DNA from: Ruminococcaceae bacterium UBA6416 | Lineage (GTDB): Bacteria; Bacillota; Clostridia; Oscillospirales; Acutalibacteraceae | DNA: 34,536 bases | Assembly: GCA_002438505.1 (NCBI GenBank) | Contig: DJPI01000019.1 | Location: 1-34,536 of the forward strand | Direction of reading: 5' to 3' | Shown: in pieces, positions 8,178 to 17,124 of the stretch | Numbering within the stretch: position 1 is the first letter of the stretch | Layout of the letters: every line of letters begins with the position of its first letter | Notes under the pieces: model-generated | What the model was told of the DNA's origin: nothing | What the model saw: only the letters and a program-made list of their open reading frames with translations | Databases searched by the model: none | Translations under genes and position numbers: made by a program

Positions 8178-9170
8178 ATGAATCTTAAAGGAAAAGATTT
8201 TCTCAAGCTTCTTGATTACTCACCAAAGGAGATTGAGTTTCTGCTCGGCCTTGCGGCCGATTTAAAGGAAAAGAAAAAGAAGGGCATTCCCCACAGACTC
8301 TGCGAGGGAAAAAATGTTGCGCTGATTTTTGAAAAAACAAGCACAAGAACCCGGTGCAGCTTTGAGGTTGCCGCTCATGACCTCGGAATGGGCAGCACCT
8401 ATCTTGATCCCTCGGGCTCACAGATTGGAAAAAAGGAGAGCATTGCAGACACGGCGAGAGTTCTCTCCGGAATGTTTGACGGAATTGAATACCGCGGCTT
8501 TGGCCAGGAAATTGTTGAAGAGCTTGCAAAATATGCCTCTGTTCCCGTTTGGAACGGTCTGACGGATGAATATCACCCAACGCAGATACTTGCCGATTTT
8601 CTCACAATTTTTGAGCATTACGGCCATCTTAAAGGAATCAACTTTGTCTATATGGGAGACGCAAGGTTCAATATGGGCAATTCGCTCATGGTCGGCTGCG
8701 CAAAAATGGGCGTGAACTTCACCGTTTGCGCACCGAAGGAGTATTTTCCGGACAAAAAGCTCATTGAGCAGTGCAATGAGCTTGCAAAGGAAAGCGGCGC
8801 CGTGCTCAATTTCACGGAGAATACGGACGAGGCACTGAACGGTGCAGACGTTGTTTATACCGACGTCTGGGTTTCAATGGGTGAGCCGGTTGAGGTTTGG
8901 GAAGAGCGAATCAACGCTCTTGCGCCTTATCAGGTGAACGGTCAGCTGATGAAAAAAGCGAAACCGACCGCAATTTTCATGCACTGCCTTCCGGCCTATC
9001 ACGACCACAAGACCGCGGTCGGAAAAGAGATGGGAGAAAAATTCTCACGCGATGCAATGGAAGTTACAAATGAAGTTTTTGAAAGCAAGCAGTCTGTTGT
9101 TTTTGAGGAAGCGGAAAACCGAATGCACACGATAAAAGCCGTTATGGCTGCAACGCTTTGTGATTTTTGA
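8178..9170 (+). CDS. argF: Ornithine carbamoyltransferase
   Basis: 330 residues. It transfers the carbamoyl group of carbamoyl phosphate to ornithine to give citrulline, in the cytoplasm. Signature motifs are present: carbamoyl phosphate loop STRTR (about residues 56-60), DEYHPTQ, and the ornithine-binding HCLPAYHD near residue 272, which separates it from aspartate carbamoyltransferase. AGGAGAG precedes the ATG. It lies 27 bases before carA, so the enzyme sits with the synthase that makes its substrate, which favours the biosynthetic role. The sequence also resembles catabolic ArcB enzymes of the same length, but no arcA or arcC is nearby. Confidence 0.95.
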   Translation: MNLKGKDFLKLLDYSPKEIEFLLGLAADLKEKKKKGIPHRLCEGKNVALIFEKTSTRTRCSFEVAAHDLGMGSTYLDPSGSQIGKKESIADTARVLSGMFDGIEYRGFGQEIVEELAKYASVPVWNGLTDEYHPTQILADFLTIFEHYGHLKGINFVYMGDARFNMGNSLMVGCAKMGVNFTVCAPKEYFPDKKLIEQCNELAKESGAVLNFTENTDEALNGADVVYTDVWVSMGEPVEVWEERINALAPYQVNGQLMKKAKPTAIFMHCLPAYHDHKTAVGKEMGEKFSRDAMEVTNEVFESKQSVVFEEAENRMHTIKAVMAATLCDF

Positions 9171-9197
9171 TGAATTTACTTTACCGGAGAGCTGTGT

Positions 9198-10292
9198 ATG
9201 AAAACAAAAAACAAAAAAATTGTCCTTGAGGACGGAAGCGAATATTACGGATACGGTTTTGGAGCCGATATCGACAGGGTGTGTGAAATTGTTTTCAACA
9301 CCTCGCCTGTTGGTTATCAGGAAATTGTTTCCGACCCCTCATATACCGATCAGCTGGTTGTGATGACCTATCCGCTTATTGGAAACTACGGAATCTGTGA
9401 CGATGACTTTGAATGCAAAAACCCAAGCATTGGCGGCCTTGTTGTTTATGATTATAACGACAGACCGTCTAATTTCCGCTATACAAAAACTCTGTCCGAG
9501 CTGCTTGAAGAAAACAATATCCCGGGAATATCCGGCGTTGACACAAGGAAGCTCACGCGCAGCATTCGTGACTTTGGCTCGCGCCGTGTTCTCATCACCT
9601 CAAGTGATACGCCGCGCGAAAAAGCGCTTGAAATTATTGCGCAGACTCCTGTCTCACATGACGCAGTTGCGCGCGTGAGCTGCAAAAAGCGCTGGTATTC
9701 GCGCACGGCGAACCCGAAATTCAATGTTGTTGCCGTTGACTGCGGAATCAAGCTGAACATTGTCAGAAGCCTCAACAAGCTCGGCTGCAATGTCATTGTT
9801 GTTCCCTTTGACACTCCGGCGGAAAAAATTGAATTCATGAAGCCGGACGGAATTTTTCTCTCAAACGGCCCGGGAAATCCGGAGGATGTGACTGCCGTTA
9901 TTGAAACGGTGAAAAAGCTCATGGGAAAATATCCGATTTTCGGAATCTGTCTCGGACACCAGATAATTGCCCTTGCGAGCGGAGCTAAGACCTATAAGCT
10001 CAAATTCGGCCACAGGGGAGGCAACCACCCCGTCCTAAACAAAAAGACCGGGAAAATTGAAATTACATCTCAGAACCACAGCTATGCCGTTGATGAAAAG
10101 AGCCTTGACGGAACCGGACTTTCCGTTACCCATATCAACCTCCTTGACAAAACGGTTGAAGGACTTGAAAACAAGGAAGAGCGCGTTTTCAGCGTTCAGT
10201 ATCACCCGGAAAGCGCCCCCGGCCCTCAGGACAGCGGATATCTTTTCGGTGAATTTATAAAGCATATGAAGGAGGCGAAGGGCAATGCCTAA
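9198..10292 (+). CDS. carA: Carbamoyl-phosphate synthase small (glutamine amidotransferase) subunit
   Basis: 364 residues, usual length. The N-terminal half has the CarA-specific FNTSPVGYQEIVSDPSYTDQ block (residues 33-52) and ISGVDTRKLTRSIRD. The C-terminal half is a class I amidotransferase with nucleophile Cys251 in GICLGHQ and His336/Glu338 in QYHPES. It hydrolyses glutamine and passes ammonia to CarB. GGAGAGC lies before the ATG. Its last 8 bases overlap carB, so subunits are made in step. Carbamoyl phosphate serves both arginine and pyrimidine synthesis; linkage to argF points to the arginine branch, and no pyr genes are in the window. Confidence 0.97.
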   Translation: MKTKNKKIVLEDGSEYYGYGFGADIDRVCEIVFNTSPVGYQEIVSDPSYTDQLVVMTYPLIGNYGICDDDFECKNPSIGGLVVYDYNDRPSNFRYTKTLSELLEENNIPGISGVDTRKLTRSIRDFGSRRVLITSSDTPREKALEIIAQTPVSHDAVARVSCKKRWYSRTANPKFNVVAVDCGIKLNIVRSLNKLGCNVIVVPFDTPAEKIEFMKPDGIFLSNGPGNPEDVTAVIETVKKLMGKYPIFGICLGHQIIALASGAKTYKLKFGHRGGNHPVLNKKTGKIEITSQNHSYAVDEKSLDGTGLSVTHINLLDKTVEGLENKEERVFSVQYHPESAPGPQDSGYLFGEFIKHMKEAKGNA

Positions 10293-13200
10293 AAGGACGG
10301 ATATTAAAAAAGTTCTCGTTATCGGTTCGGGTCCCATTGTTATCGGTCAGGCGGCCGAGTTTGATTACGCCGGAACCCAGGCCTGCCTTGCGCTGAAAGA
10401 GGAGGGCTATGAGGTTGTTCTTGCAAACTCGAACCCGGCAACAATTATGACGGATACAATGGTTGCGGACAAGGTTTATATGGAGCCACTGACGTTTGAA
10501 TACCTTGCGCGGATATGCCGCTTTGAGCGCCCGGACGCCCTTGTTCCCGGAATCGGCGGCCAGACCGGCTTGAACCTTGCAATGCGCCTTGCAAAAGAGG
10601 GCGTTCTTGAGGAATGCGGAATTGAACTTCTCGGAACGGACGCCGAAAGCATTGCAAAGGCGGAGGACAGGGAGCTTTTTAAGGAGCTTTGTGAGGAAAT
10701 CGGCGAGCCCGTTGTTCCCTCTCGGATAACATACAGCACCGAAGAAGCGCTTTCGGCTGCGGAAAAAATCGGTTATCCGGTCATTCTCCGTCCTGCGTTC
10801 ACACTCGGCGGAACGGGCGGCGGCTTTGCCGATGACGAAGAAGAGCTCAAGCTTAAAATGAAAAACGCTCTTGCGCTTTCTCCCGTTCATCAGGTTTTGA
10901 TTGAAAAGAGCATCAAGGGCTATAAGGAAATTGAATATGAGGTTATCCGGGACGCAAATGACACCGCAATAACCGTTTGCAACATGGAAAACCTTGACCC
11001 GGTCGGAATCCACACGGGAGACTCGGTTGTCGTTGCGCCGAGCCAGACGCTCACCAACAAGGAATATCATATGCTGCGCGACAGTGCGCTGAAAATTATC
11101 CGCGCGCTCAAGGTTGAGGGCGGCTGCAATGTTCAGTTTGCGCTCGACCCTTATTCGTTCGGCTATTATGTTATTGAGGTCAACCCCCGTGTTTCGCGTT
11201 CGTCCGCCCTTGCTTCAAAGGCAACGGGCTATCCGATTGCCCGCGTTTCCGCAAAAATCGCGGTTGGACTGCACCTTGATGAAATTCAGCTTGCAAACAC
11301 CCCGGCCTGCTTTGAACCGGCACTTGATTATGTTGTTACCAAAATGCCGCGTTTTCCGTTCGATAAGTTCCCGACTGCGCTCAACACGCTTTCAACTCAG
11401 ATGAAGGCAACGGGCGAGGTTATGAGTGTCGGCAGGAATTTTGAGGAGAGCTTCCTCAAGGCCATCCGCTCGCTTGAGGACGGAAGAAATCACATTCACC
11501 TTGAAAAGTTCGATTCGGCTCATATGAGCGTGAACGACCTTCTTGAATATATCAAAGACGGAACGGATGACCGCCTTTATGCAATTTCTCAGCTCATGTG
11601 GCTCGGTGTTGATGCATCGCTCATCTGTGATATTACACAGATTGATATGTTCTTCCTTGACAAGATCAGAAAAATTGTCCGGCTTGAAAAGGAGCTTGAA
11701 AAGGGAAGAGGCTCAATACCGCTTTTGAAAGAGGCAAAACGCAACGGCTTTTCAGACTCCTATGTTGCCGAGCTTTGGGGAAAGACAACGGATGAAGTTT
11801 ATGAGCTGAGGCTCAAAGAGAACATCTTCCCGGTCTATAAAATGATTGACACCTGCTCAAGCGAGTTTGAAAGCTATGTTCCGTATTTTTACTCGACCTA
11901 TGCCGAGGAGAACGAGTCGGTCATTTCCGATAAAAAGAAGATTATTGTTCTCGGTTCGGGACCCATCAGAATCGGACAGGGCGTTGAGTTTGACTATTCA
12001 ACCGTTCACGCGGTCAAAACCATTCAAAAAATGGGCTATGAAGCGATAGTTATCAACAACAACCCGGAAACCGTTTCAACCGATTACACCGTTTCAGACA
12101 AGCTTTATTTTGAGCCGCTCACGCCTGAGGACGTGATGAATGTTGTTCTTCTTGAAAAGCCGGTTGGCGTGATTGCAACTCTCGGCGGCCAGACGGCGGT
12201 CAACCTTGCCGCGCCACTCGCTGCAAGGGGAGTGAAAATCATTGGAACAAACTGCGCCGCGATTGAAAAGGCGGAAAACCGCGATGCGTTTGACAGTGTT
12301 ATCAAATCTCTCAAAATTCCCAACCCAAAGGGAGAGGCCGTTACCGACATTGAAACGGGAGTTAAGGTTGCCGAGGAAATCGGCTATCCGGTCCTTGTGC
12401 GCCCGAGCTTTGTCCTTGGCGGAAGAGCAATGGAGATTGTTGCAAACGAAAAAATGCTGCGCAAATATCTCAAAACCGCCGTTGAGGTTGATGTTGACAA
12501 GCCGGTGCTCATCGACAAATATCTCATGGGCAAAGAGGTTGAGGTTGACGCGGTCTGCGATGGCGAAAGGGTTTTTCTTCCCGGAATCATGGAGCTTGTT
12601 GAGCGGACGGGAGTTCATTCCGGAGACAGCACAAGCGTTTATCCGCCGTTCTCCCTCTCTGAAAAGGTTAAAAACAAAATCATTGATTACACAACAAAGC
12701 TCGGACTCGGAATCGGCATCAAAGGTCTTTTCAACATTCAGTTCATTGTTGACTCAAACGAAGATGTTTTTGTCATTGAGGTCAACCCCAGAGCGTCAAG
12801 GAGCGTTCCGTTCCTTTCAAAGTCAACCGGGTGCAGCCTTGTTGACATCGGAGTGCGCGTAATGCTTGGAGAAAGCCTTGAAAAGCAGGGAATCACGGAA
12901 ACGATATTGCCCGAAAAAAGGCGCTGGTATGTTAAGGCACCGGCGTTCTCCTTTGCAAAGCTCACCGGAATGGATGCATATCTTTCTCCGGAGATGAAAT
13001 CAACGGGTGAGGCAATAGGCTATGACAAGCGTCTTTCGCGAGCACTTTACAAAGCGTTCCAGGCGGCCGGAATACCGATGCTCAAATACGGAACGGTTCT
13101 TGTTACCGTTGCGGACGAGGATAAGGCGGAAACGCTTCCGCTTGTTCGCCGCTTCCGCGACATCGGCTTCAACATTGAGGCAACGTCACTGACGGCTGAT

Positions 13201-13476
13201 TTTCTCAGGGAAAACGGCGTTCAGGTGAAGAAGCTGCGCAACATCAATGAGGGCAGTGAGGAAGTGCTTGGCTCAATCCGTTCCGGCCATGTCAGCTATA
13301 TTATCAACACACGCGCAATCCTTTCCGGCGTGCATTACGTTAACGGGGAGGCCATGCGCCGCTGCGCGGTTGAAAACGGAGTAACAACCTTTACCTCGCT
13401 TGACACGGTGAAAATTGTTCTTGACGTTCTTGAGGAGCTTGTGAACAAGGTTTCAACCATTGACAGCGACGATTGA
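10285..13476 (+). CDS. carB: Carbamoyl-phosphate synthase large subunit
   Basis: 1063 residues, full length. Two homologous halves are visible, each opening with a similar glycine-rich block (VLVIGSGPIVIGQAAEFDYAGTQ near residue 10; IVLGSGPIRIGQGVEFDYS near 555) and each carrying an ATP-grasp domain with a VIEVNPR metal-binding motif. The C-terminal 130 residues or so form the MGS-like allosteric domain. The start ATG overlaps the carA stop region, preceded by GGAGG inside carA. It makes carbamoyl phosphate from bicarbonate, ammonia and two ATP. It is the last gene of the block; a long imperfect hairpin follows the stop. Confidence 0.97.
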   Translation: MPKRTDIKKVLVIGSGPIVIGQAAEFDYAGTQACLALKEEGYEVVLANSNPATIMTDTMVADKVYMEPLTFEYLARICRFERPDALVPGIGGQTGLNLAMRLAKEGVLEECGIELLGTDAESIAKAEDRELFKELCEEIGEPVVPSRITYSTEEALSAAEKIGYPVILRPAFTLGGTGGGFADDEEELKLKMKNALALSPVHQVLIEKSIKGYKEIEYEVIRDANDTAITVCNMENLDPVGIHTGDSVVVAPSQTLTNKEYHMLRDSALKIIRALKVEGGCNVQFALDPYSFGYYVIEVNPRVSRSSALASKATGYPIARVSAKIAVGLHLDEIQLANTPACFEPALDYVVTKMPRFPFDKFPTALNTLSTQMKATGEVMSVGRNFEESFLKAIRSLEDGRNHIHLEKFDSAHMSVNDLLEYIKDGTDDRLYAISQLMWLGVDASLICDITQIDMFFLDKIRKIVRLEKELEKGRGSIPLLKEAKRNGFSDSYVAELWGKTTDEVYELRLKENIFPVYKMIDTCSSEFESYVPYFYSTYAEENESVISDKKKIIVLGSGPIRIGQGVEFDYSTVHAVKTIQKMGYEAIVINNNPETVSTDYTVSDKLYFEPLTPEDVMNVVLLEKPVGVIATLGGQTAVNLAAPLAARGVKIIGTNCAAIEKAENRDAFDSVIKSLKIPNPKGEAVTDIETGVKVAEEIGYPVLVRPSFVLGGRAMEIVANEKMLRKYLKTAVEVDVDKPVLIDKYLMGKEVEVDAVCDGERVFLPGIMELVERTGVHSGDSTSVYPPFSLSEKVKNKIIDYTTKLGLGIGIKGLFNIQFIVDSNEDVFVIEVNPRASRSVPFLSKSTGCSLVDIGVRVMLGESLEKQGITETILPEKRRWYVKAPAFSFAKLTGMDAYLSPEMKSTGEAIGYDKRLSRALYKAFQAAGIPMLKYGTVLVTVADEDKAETLPLVRRFRDIGFNIEATSLTADFLRENGVQVKKLRNINEGSEEVLGSIRSGHVSYIINTRAILSGVHYVNGEAMRRCAVENGVTTFTSLDTVKIVLDVLEELVNKVSTIDSDD

Positions 13477-13483
13477 TTTCAGG

Positions 13484-13535
13484 TAACCGCTGATTGAATG
13501 ACAGGCATGAATCTTGTCAATTCAGTCGGCGGTTA
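13484..13535 (+). terminator. Long imperfect hairpin after carB
   Basis: AACCGCTGATTGAATGACA pairs imperfectly with TGTCAATTCAGTCGGCGGTT, followed by an A/T-rich tract. The outer arms resemble those of the hairpin at 21641-21667. Confidence 0.65.
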
Positions 13536-13566
13536 TTTATATTTTGTCGGATACGAAAGAATTATG

Positions 13567-13595
13567 TTGACTTTAACATGGGGCAATGATAAAAT
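13567..13595 (+). promoter_or_regulatory. Promoter of the zinc-ribbon protein gene
   Basis: TTGACT (13567-13572), 17-base spacer, TAAAAT (13590-13595), about 50 bases before the TTG start. Confidence 0.6.
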
Positions 13596-13643
13596 ATGTC
13601 ATAATAGAATAGATATACAGTATGCTGACGAGGGGGAATAAAA

Positions 13644-14486
13644 TTGGCAATTTGTCCAAAATGCAAAAAACAAGTTAGTGAGGCGGCGGTTGTTTGTCCT
13701 CACTGCGAATGTAACATTGAAGAATTCAAGAACAATATCAAAGCGGAAAAGCAGAGGGCTGCGGCCGAAAGGGCAGAAAAGGCAAGGCTCGCCGCAGAGG
13801 AAGAAAGAAAGGCGAAAGAGCTTGCCGACCGCCTTATTTGTCCGGACTGCCAAACCGCTGTCACCCTTTCAGACAAAACCTGTCCAAAATGCGGCTTTCC
13901 GCTTGATGATAAGGGCGAGCGACTTCGGATGGAACTTTGGCATGATGTAATAGAAGCCAACAAGCCAACATTTAAAATCACATGGCGCAATCCAATTATT
14001 ACAGGTGCTCTTCTGATGTTTTTTCTGTGGGATATCTGCCGTGAAGATTTTCTTATTTTGAAGCCCGTCATTATTGAAAGAGAAATTTTAATATCTCCTA
14101 AATTCGATATTTTGGGGCTTCCGTTTTTGATTGTGCTTTTTGCTTTTATTTTGACGATTTACACATCAATTAAACGCCAGATAGATTATGATGCGGCTAA
14201 AGCCAACTACGAAACCTTTATGATTGAACGCAGATATATCACAAAGGATAATTTTATTGATAGAATAAAGAGAGGAATTGCACATTGCCCGTATTGCAAA
14301 AGACGAATGACGGAAAAATCGTTTGCTTATTATCCGAACAGAGACGGAACGCCGAGTTCATACATTCATGCTATTCACTGTGAACACTGCGAAAAATTTC
14401 TCAAATTTCCCGGAGATGATATTAGAAAATACCAAGAGGAAAGGCACAGAAAAAGCCAGGCGCGTAAAGACCGGTGGGGCTTTTGA
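13644..14486 (+). CDS. Zinc-ribbon membrane protein of unknown function
   Basis: 280 residues from a TTG start, with GAGGGGG at 13630-13636. Three zinc-ribbon pairs are visible: Cys4/7 with Cys18/21, Cys66/69 with Cys80/83, and Cys215/218 with Cys246/249. Residues 28-62 between the first two are an Ala/Glu/Lys/Arg-rich coiled coil. Two hydrophobic segments lie at about 116-132 and 153-176, so both ends probably face the cytoplasm. The base composition is more A/T-rich than the neighbouring metabolic genes. I do not recognise a specific family beyond the zinc-ribbon folds. It has its own promoter and terminator and is probably monocistronic. Confidence 0.8.
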   Translation: MAICPKCKKQVSEAAVVCPHCECNIEEFKNNIKAEKQRAAAERAEKARLAAEEERKAKELADRLICPDCQTAVTLSDKTCPKCGFPLDDKGERLRMELWHDVIEANKPTFKITWRNPIITGALLMFFLWDICREDFLILKPVIIEREILISPKFDILGLPFLIVLFAFILTIYTSIKRQIDYDAAKANYETFMIERRYITKDNFIDRIKRGIAHCPYCKRRMTEKSFAYYPNRDGTPSSYIHAIHCEHCEKFLKFPGDDIRKYQEERHRKSQARKDRWGF

Positions 14487-14501
14487 TGACGCAACAAAAA
14501 T

Positions 14502-14535
14502 CCTCCGCTTTATCTCTTGACAAGGCGGAGGTTTT
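14502..14535 (+). terminator. Terminator after the zinc-ribbon protein gene
   Basis: CCTCCGC (14502-14508) pairs with GCGGAGG (14525-14531), then TTTT. The -35 of the padR promoter lies in the loop. Confidence 0.7.
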
Positions 14536-14599
14536 GTGTTATCCTTTATACATAGAGTTTCGATGTATAGAATCTCTATGTAGTAATTTTTAGGATAAG
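14517..14599 (+). promoter_or_regulatory. padR operon promoter with nested palindromic operators
   Basis: TTGACA (14517-14522), 17 bases, TATCCT (14540-14545). Downstream are nested inverted repeats: TATACAT (14547-14553) with ATGTATA (14563-14569), and TACATAGAG (14549-14557) with CTCTATGTA (14574-14582). An outer TTATCC/GGATAA pair also flanks them. PadR proteins typically bind ATGT/ACAT dyads, so this is likely the autoregulatory operator. Confidence 0.6.
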
Positions 14600-14612
14600 G
14601 AGGATGAAATCA

Positions 14613-14957
14613 ATGAATATCAAAAAGGAATTCACAAAAGGCAGCAGTGCCCTGCTTGTTCTCTCCGTGCTCCAAAGCGAGGATCTTTACGGCTATATGA
14701 TTATCAAGCGTATTGCCGAAAAAAGCGGACAGGTTTTCACCTTTAAGGAGGGCACACTTTATCCGATTCTGCATAATTTTGAACAGGACGGCTTTTTGAA
14801 GTCATATTGGACTCAGGCCGAGGGAAGGCAGCGCAAGTATTACCATATCACAAAAAAAGGGCTTAAGGCTCTTGAGCAGGCTATGGAGGAATGGGAGACA
14901 TATTCGCTTGCGGTCGGAAAGGTTATCGGCAACCGGCCGGCAACGGCCTCCGTTTGA
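14613..14957 (+). CDS. PadR-family transcriptional regulator
   Basis: 114 residues. The ATG at 14613 is chosen because AAGGAGG ends at 14603; the in-frame ATG at 14604 would touch it. The winged-helix core is clear: FTKGSSALLVLSVLQSEDLYGYMIIKRI, then FKEGTLYPILHNFEQDGFLKSYW and the wing GRQRKYYHITKKGLKAL, the standard PadR motifs, with the C-terminal helix EQAMEEWETYSLAVGKVIG for dimerisation. PadR proteins are usually repressors of the operon they start. Here the partner is the HAAS membrane protein 18 bases downstream, and the palindromes in the promoter are the probable binding site. Confidence 0.93.
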   Translation: MNIKKEFTKGSSALLVLSVLQSEDLYGYMIIKRIAEKSGQVFTFKEGTLYPILHNFEQDGFLKSYWTQAEGRQRKYYHITKKGLKALEQAMEEWETYSLAVGKVIGNRPATASV

Positions 14958-14975
14958 GCCGGAGGGAGGGTAGTT

Positions 14976-16487
14976 ATGAAGTCGAAAGTCAGTGAATATC
15001 TTGATTCACTTGTTCCGAAGAATCTTTCAAAAAAACGCCGCGCCCAGCTTTTCCTTGAACTTGAAGACCACATTGTGGAAAAGGCCGGGCATTATATGGA
15101 AATCGGATATCCGCAAGAGGAAAGCTTTGACCTTGCCTTGCGTGATATGGGCGAGGACGCGGAAACCGTTAAGGCCGTCAGGGGAGAGTTTGAATCGCTG
15201 TATCGCGAAAAAACGTGGCAGGCCGTTTTGGCTGCGGCCGCGGTGCTTCTCCTCAATTTGTTCTGCGTTCTGACCGGTCGGTTCGTTGCTTCAGTCGAAT
15301 ATTTGGGCGACCCGGATTTTGCAATGAACTGCATAAGCTTTACGGTGATGTTTGTTCTTTTGTTTATTATTGTTTACGCAAAGGCTTTGGGTTTTCGCAA
15401 AACGCTTTTTGCCGTTGGAGTTTCGTGCTTTGCTATTGCCGCAAGTGTATTATACTGCGTTTTTCCCCAGGCGGCGCTGTTCTCGGTGGAAACGAATGTT
15501 TTGTTTTTAATTGACCGTTTCACTCCGCTGTCCGTTTGGAGCAGCAGCCATACCGGAGCAAAACTCTTTTCATTTTTGTCATATGCGTTTGTTGCCGTCT
15601 GTGCCGTGTGCTGTTTTGTTTTCTCATGGAGGATAAAAGCCGGACGTGCAAAGCAAAGCGATTCACCCAAAAGAACAATTCTTGCTTTCTGCGCCGTTTT
15701 CCTTTCTGTTGCCGGACTGACGTGCGGCGTTTACCCCGGAGCCTATGCTCACGTTAAAAGCATTCCGCAGTACATCACGCCGGACAATTCCTATATTTCA
15801 AGTGAAACTGATCGTATCTATTCGCTGCTTGAAAAGACCGGCGATTATGAGGAAAGCCGCAAAATTCTGACTCGGCACGGCTTGGTTAATGCCGAGGAAT
15901 TCAAAAAAACGCTCACTTATTCGCAGCAAAAAGCCCTTTCAAAGCAGCTGAAGCAGCTGAAGCTTGCAGATGAATCGTTTGAAGCTTGGCTCCCAAAGGA
16001 GAAGAAAGAAAACGGCAACGGACTCATTTTCCTCAAAAATGACGGAAGCGGACGTGTTGCGGCACGCGGAACCGGCAACGGCTCAAAATTCCTTGAAAAA
16101 GGGGAGTATAACGCTTACAATGTTTATGTTTATGACACAGAAAACTGTGACGCCGAAAAAAGCGAAAAATATTTCCGCGCACTGAAAAAGGGCACGGATG
16201 AAAAGGAAGCTTTGAAGTTTTTTGAGCAAAATCATGGCTGCGTCTATTCAAAATTCACCTTTTTTGAAAACGGAGCCACAACCGACAGATACAGGATATA
16301 CCAGCGGTGGGAGGGGAAAGACGAAAAGCTTGGCGCCAATGTCATTTATAATTCACAGGAGCTTTTCACAGAGCTTGTTTTCACCGGCAAAAAGCTCTCC
16401 TCCGGCTCAATGATGAGCACTTTGAGCCTTTTAAGCCTTTCAGACGGAACGGTTGAAACGAGCAATTTGTTTTCGGTTGAGAATTAA
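14976..16487 (+). CDS. HAAS-domain multi-pass membrane protein paired with PadR
   Basis: 503 residues. Residues about 1-75 match the HAAS/permease-prefix region found next to PadR regulators (YLDSLVPKNLSKKRRAQLFLELEDHIVEKAGHYMEIGYPQEESFDLALRDMGE). After it come about five hydrophobic helices between residues 80 and 260, then a hydrophilic domain of about 240 residues, probably extracytoplasmic, without known motifs and rich in Lys/Glu/Asn/Gly. GAGGGAGGG precedes the ATG. HAAS proteins are thought to transmit signals to or from their PadR partner; the sensed signal is unknown. No clear terminator follows. Confidence 0.8.
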   Translation: MKSKVSEYLDSLVPKNLSKKRRAQLFLELEDHIVEKAGHYMEIGYPQEESFDLALRDMGEDAETVKAVRGEFESLYREKTWQAVLAAAAVLLLNLFCVLTGRFVASVEYLGDPDFAMNCISFTVMFVLLFIIVYAKALGFRKTLFAVGVSCFAIAASVLYCVFPQAALFSVETNVLFLIDRFTPLSVWSSSHTGAKLFSFLSYAFVAVCAVCCFVFSWRIKAGRAKQSDSPKRTILAFCAVFLSVAGLTCGVYPGAYAHVKSIPQYITPDNSYISSETDRIYSLLEKTGDYEESRKILTRHGLVNAEEFKKTLTYSQQKALSKQLKQLKLADESFEAWLPKEKKENGNGLIFLKNDGSGRVAARGTGNGSKFLEKGEYNAYNVYVYDTENCDAEKSEKYFRALKKGTDEKEALKFFEQNHGCVYSKFTFFENGATTDRYRIYQRWEGKDEKLGANVIYNSQELFTELVFTGKKLSSGSMMSTLSLLSLSDGTVETSNLFSVEN

Positions 16488-16602
16488 TTAGCCAAGCGCC
16501 CGCCAACTGCAAAAAAATTTCTTCCGGAGCAGTGATTTACTTGACAGAGTGTGTTATTATTGAATCATGAGATAAAATAATAACCGAAAGGATTGATAAG
16601 CT

Positions 16603-17124
16603 ATGAAAGAAACACTCAAAGACCTCAAAGAAAGAAGAAGCTGCAGAAAGTATACCGAAAGACCGGTTGAAAAGGAAAAGCTTGACCTCATTCTTGAAGC
16701 CGGAACCTACGCGCCGACAGGCCGAAACGCCCAGTCGCCGGTGATTGTTGCCGTCCGCAACGCTCAAACAGTCAGTGAGCTTTCAAAGCTTAATGCTCAA
16801 ATTATGGGCGCGGACACTGACCCGTTTTACGGCGCCGGAACCGTTCTTGTTGTTCTTGCGGATTCAACGGTCAATACCTATCGCGATGACGGCGCACTCG
16901 TTATGGGCAACCTTCTCAATGCGGCGCACGCAGTCGGCGTTGATTCCTGCTTCATCTATCGCGCAAGAGAGATGTTCAAGACCGAAAAGGGAAAAGAGTT
17001 TCTCAAAAAATGGGGTCTTGATGAAAAGTATGAGGGTATCGGAAACTGCATTCTCGGCTATGGCGCCGAGGGCGGAATCCGTCCTGCGTCCGAGCGGAAA
17101 AAGGGATATATCATATGGGATTGA
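16603..17124 (+). CDS. Nitroreductase-family FMN oxidoreductase
   Basis: 173 residues, a compact member of the family. The N-terminal RRSCRKYTERPVEKEKLDLILEAGTYAPTGRNAQSP is the diagnostic FMN-phosphate-binding and dimer region. The C-terminal GIGNCILGYGAEGGIRPASERKKGYI stretch is also typical. It reduces nitro-aromatics, quinones or flavins with NAD(P)H; the physiological substrate cannot be told. A TTGACA at 16541-16546 lies upstream, but its -10 is unclear. The last 10 bases overlap the MGMT-like gene. Confidence 0.92.
   Translation: MKETLKDLKERRSCRKYTERPVEKEKLDLILEAGTYAPTGRNAQSPVIVAVRNAQTVSELSKLNAQIMGADTDPFYGAGTVLVVLADSTVNTYRDDGALVMGNLLNAAHAVGVDSCFIYRAREMFKTEKGKEFLKKWGLDEKYEGIGNCILGYGAEGGIRPASERKKGYIIWD

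Noticed and set aside
10255..11070. 271-codon minus-strand frame opposite the carA/carB junction
   Set aside because: It lies wholly within clear carA/carB coding sequence and shows no family features.
16541..16570. TTGACA before the nitroreductase gene as a complete promoter
   Set aside because: No acceptable -10 lies at 16-18 bases; the nearby TATTAT is only 8 bases away, so it was not listed as a feature.
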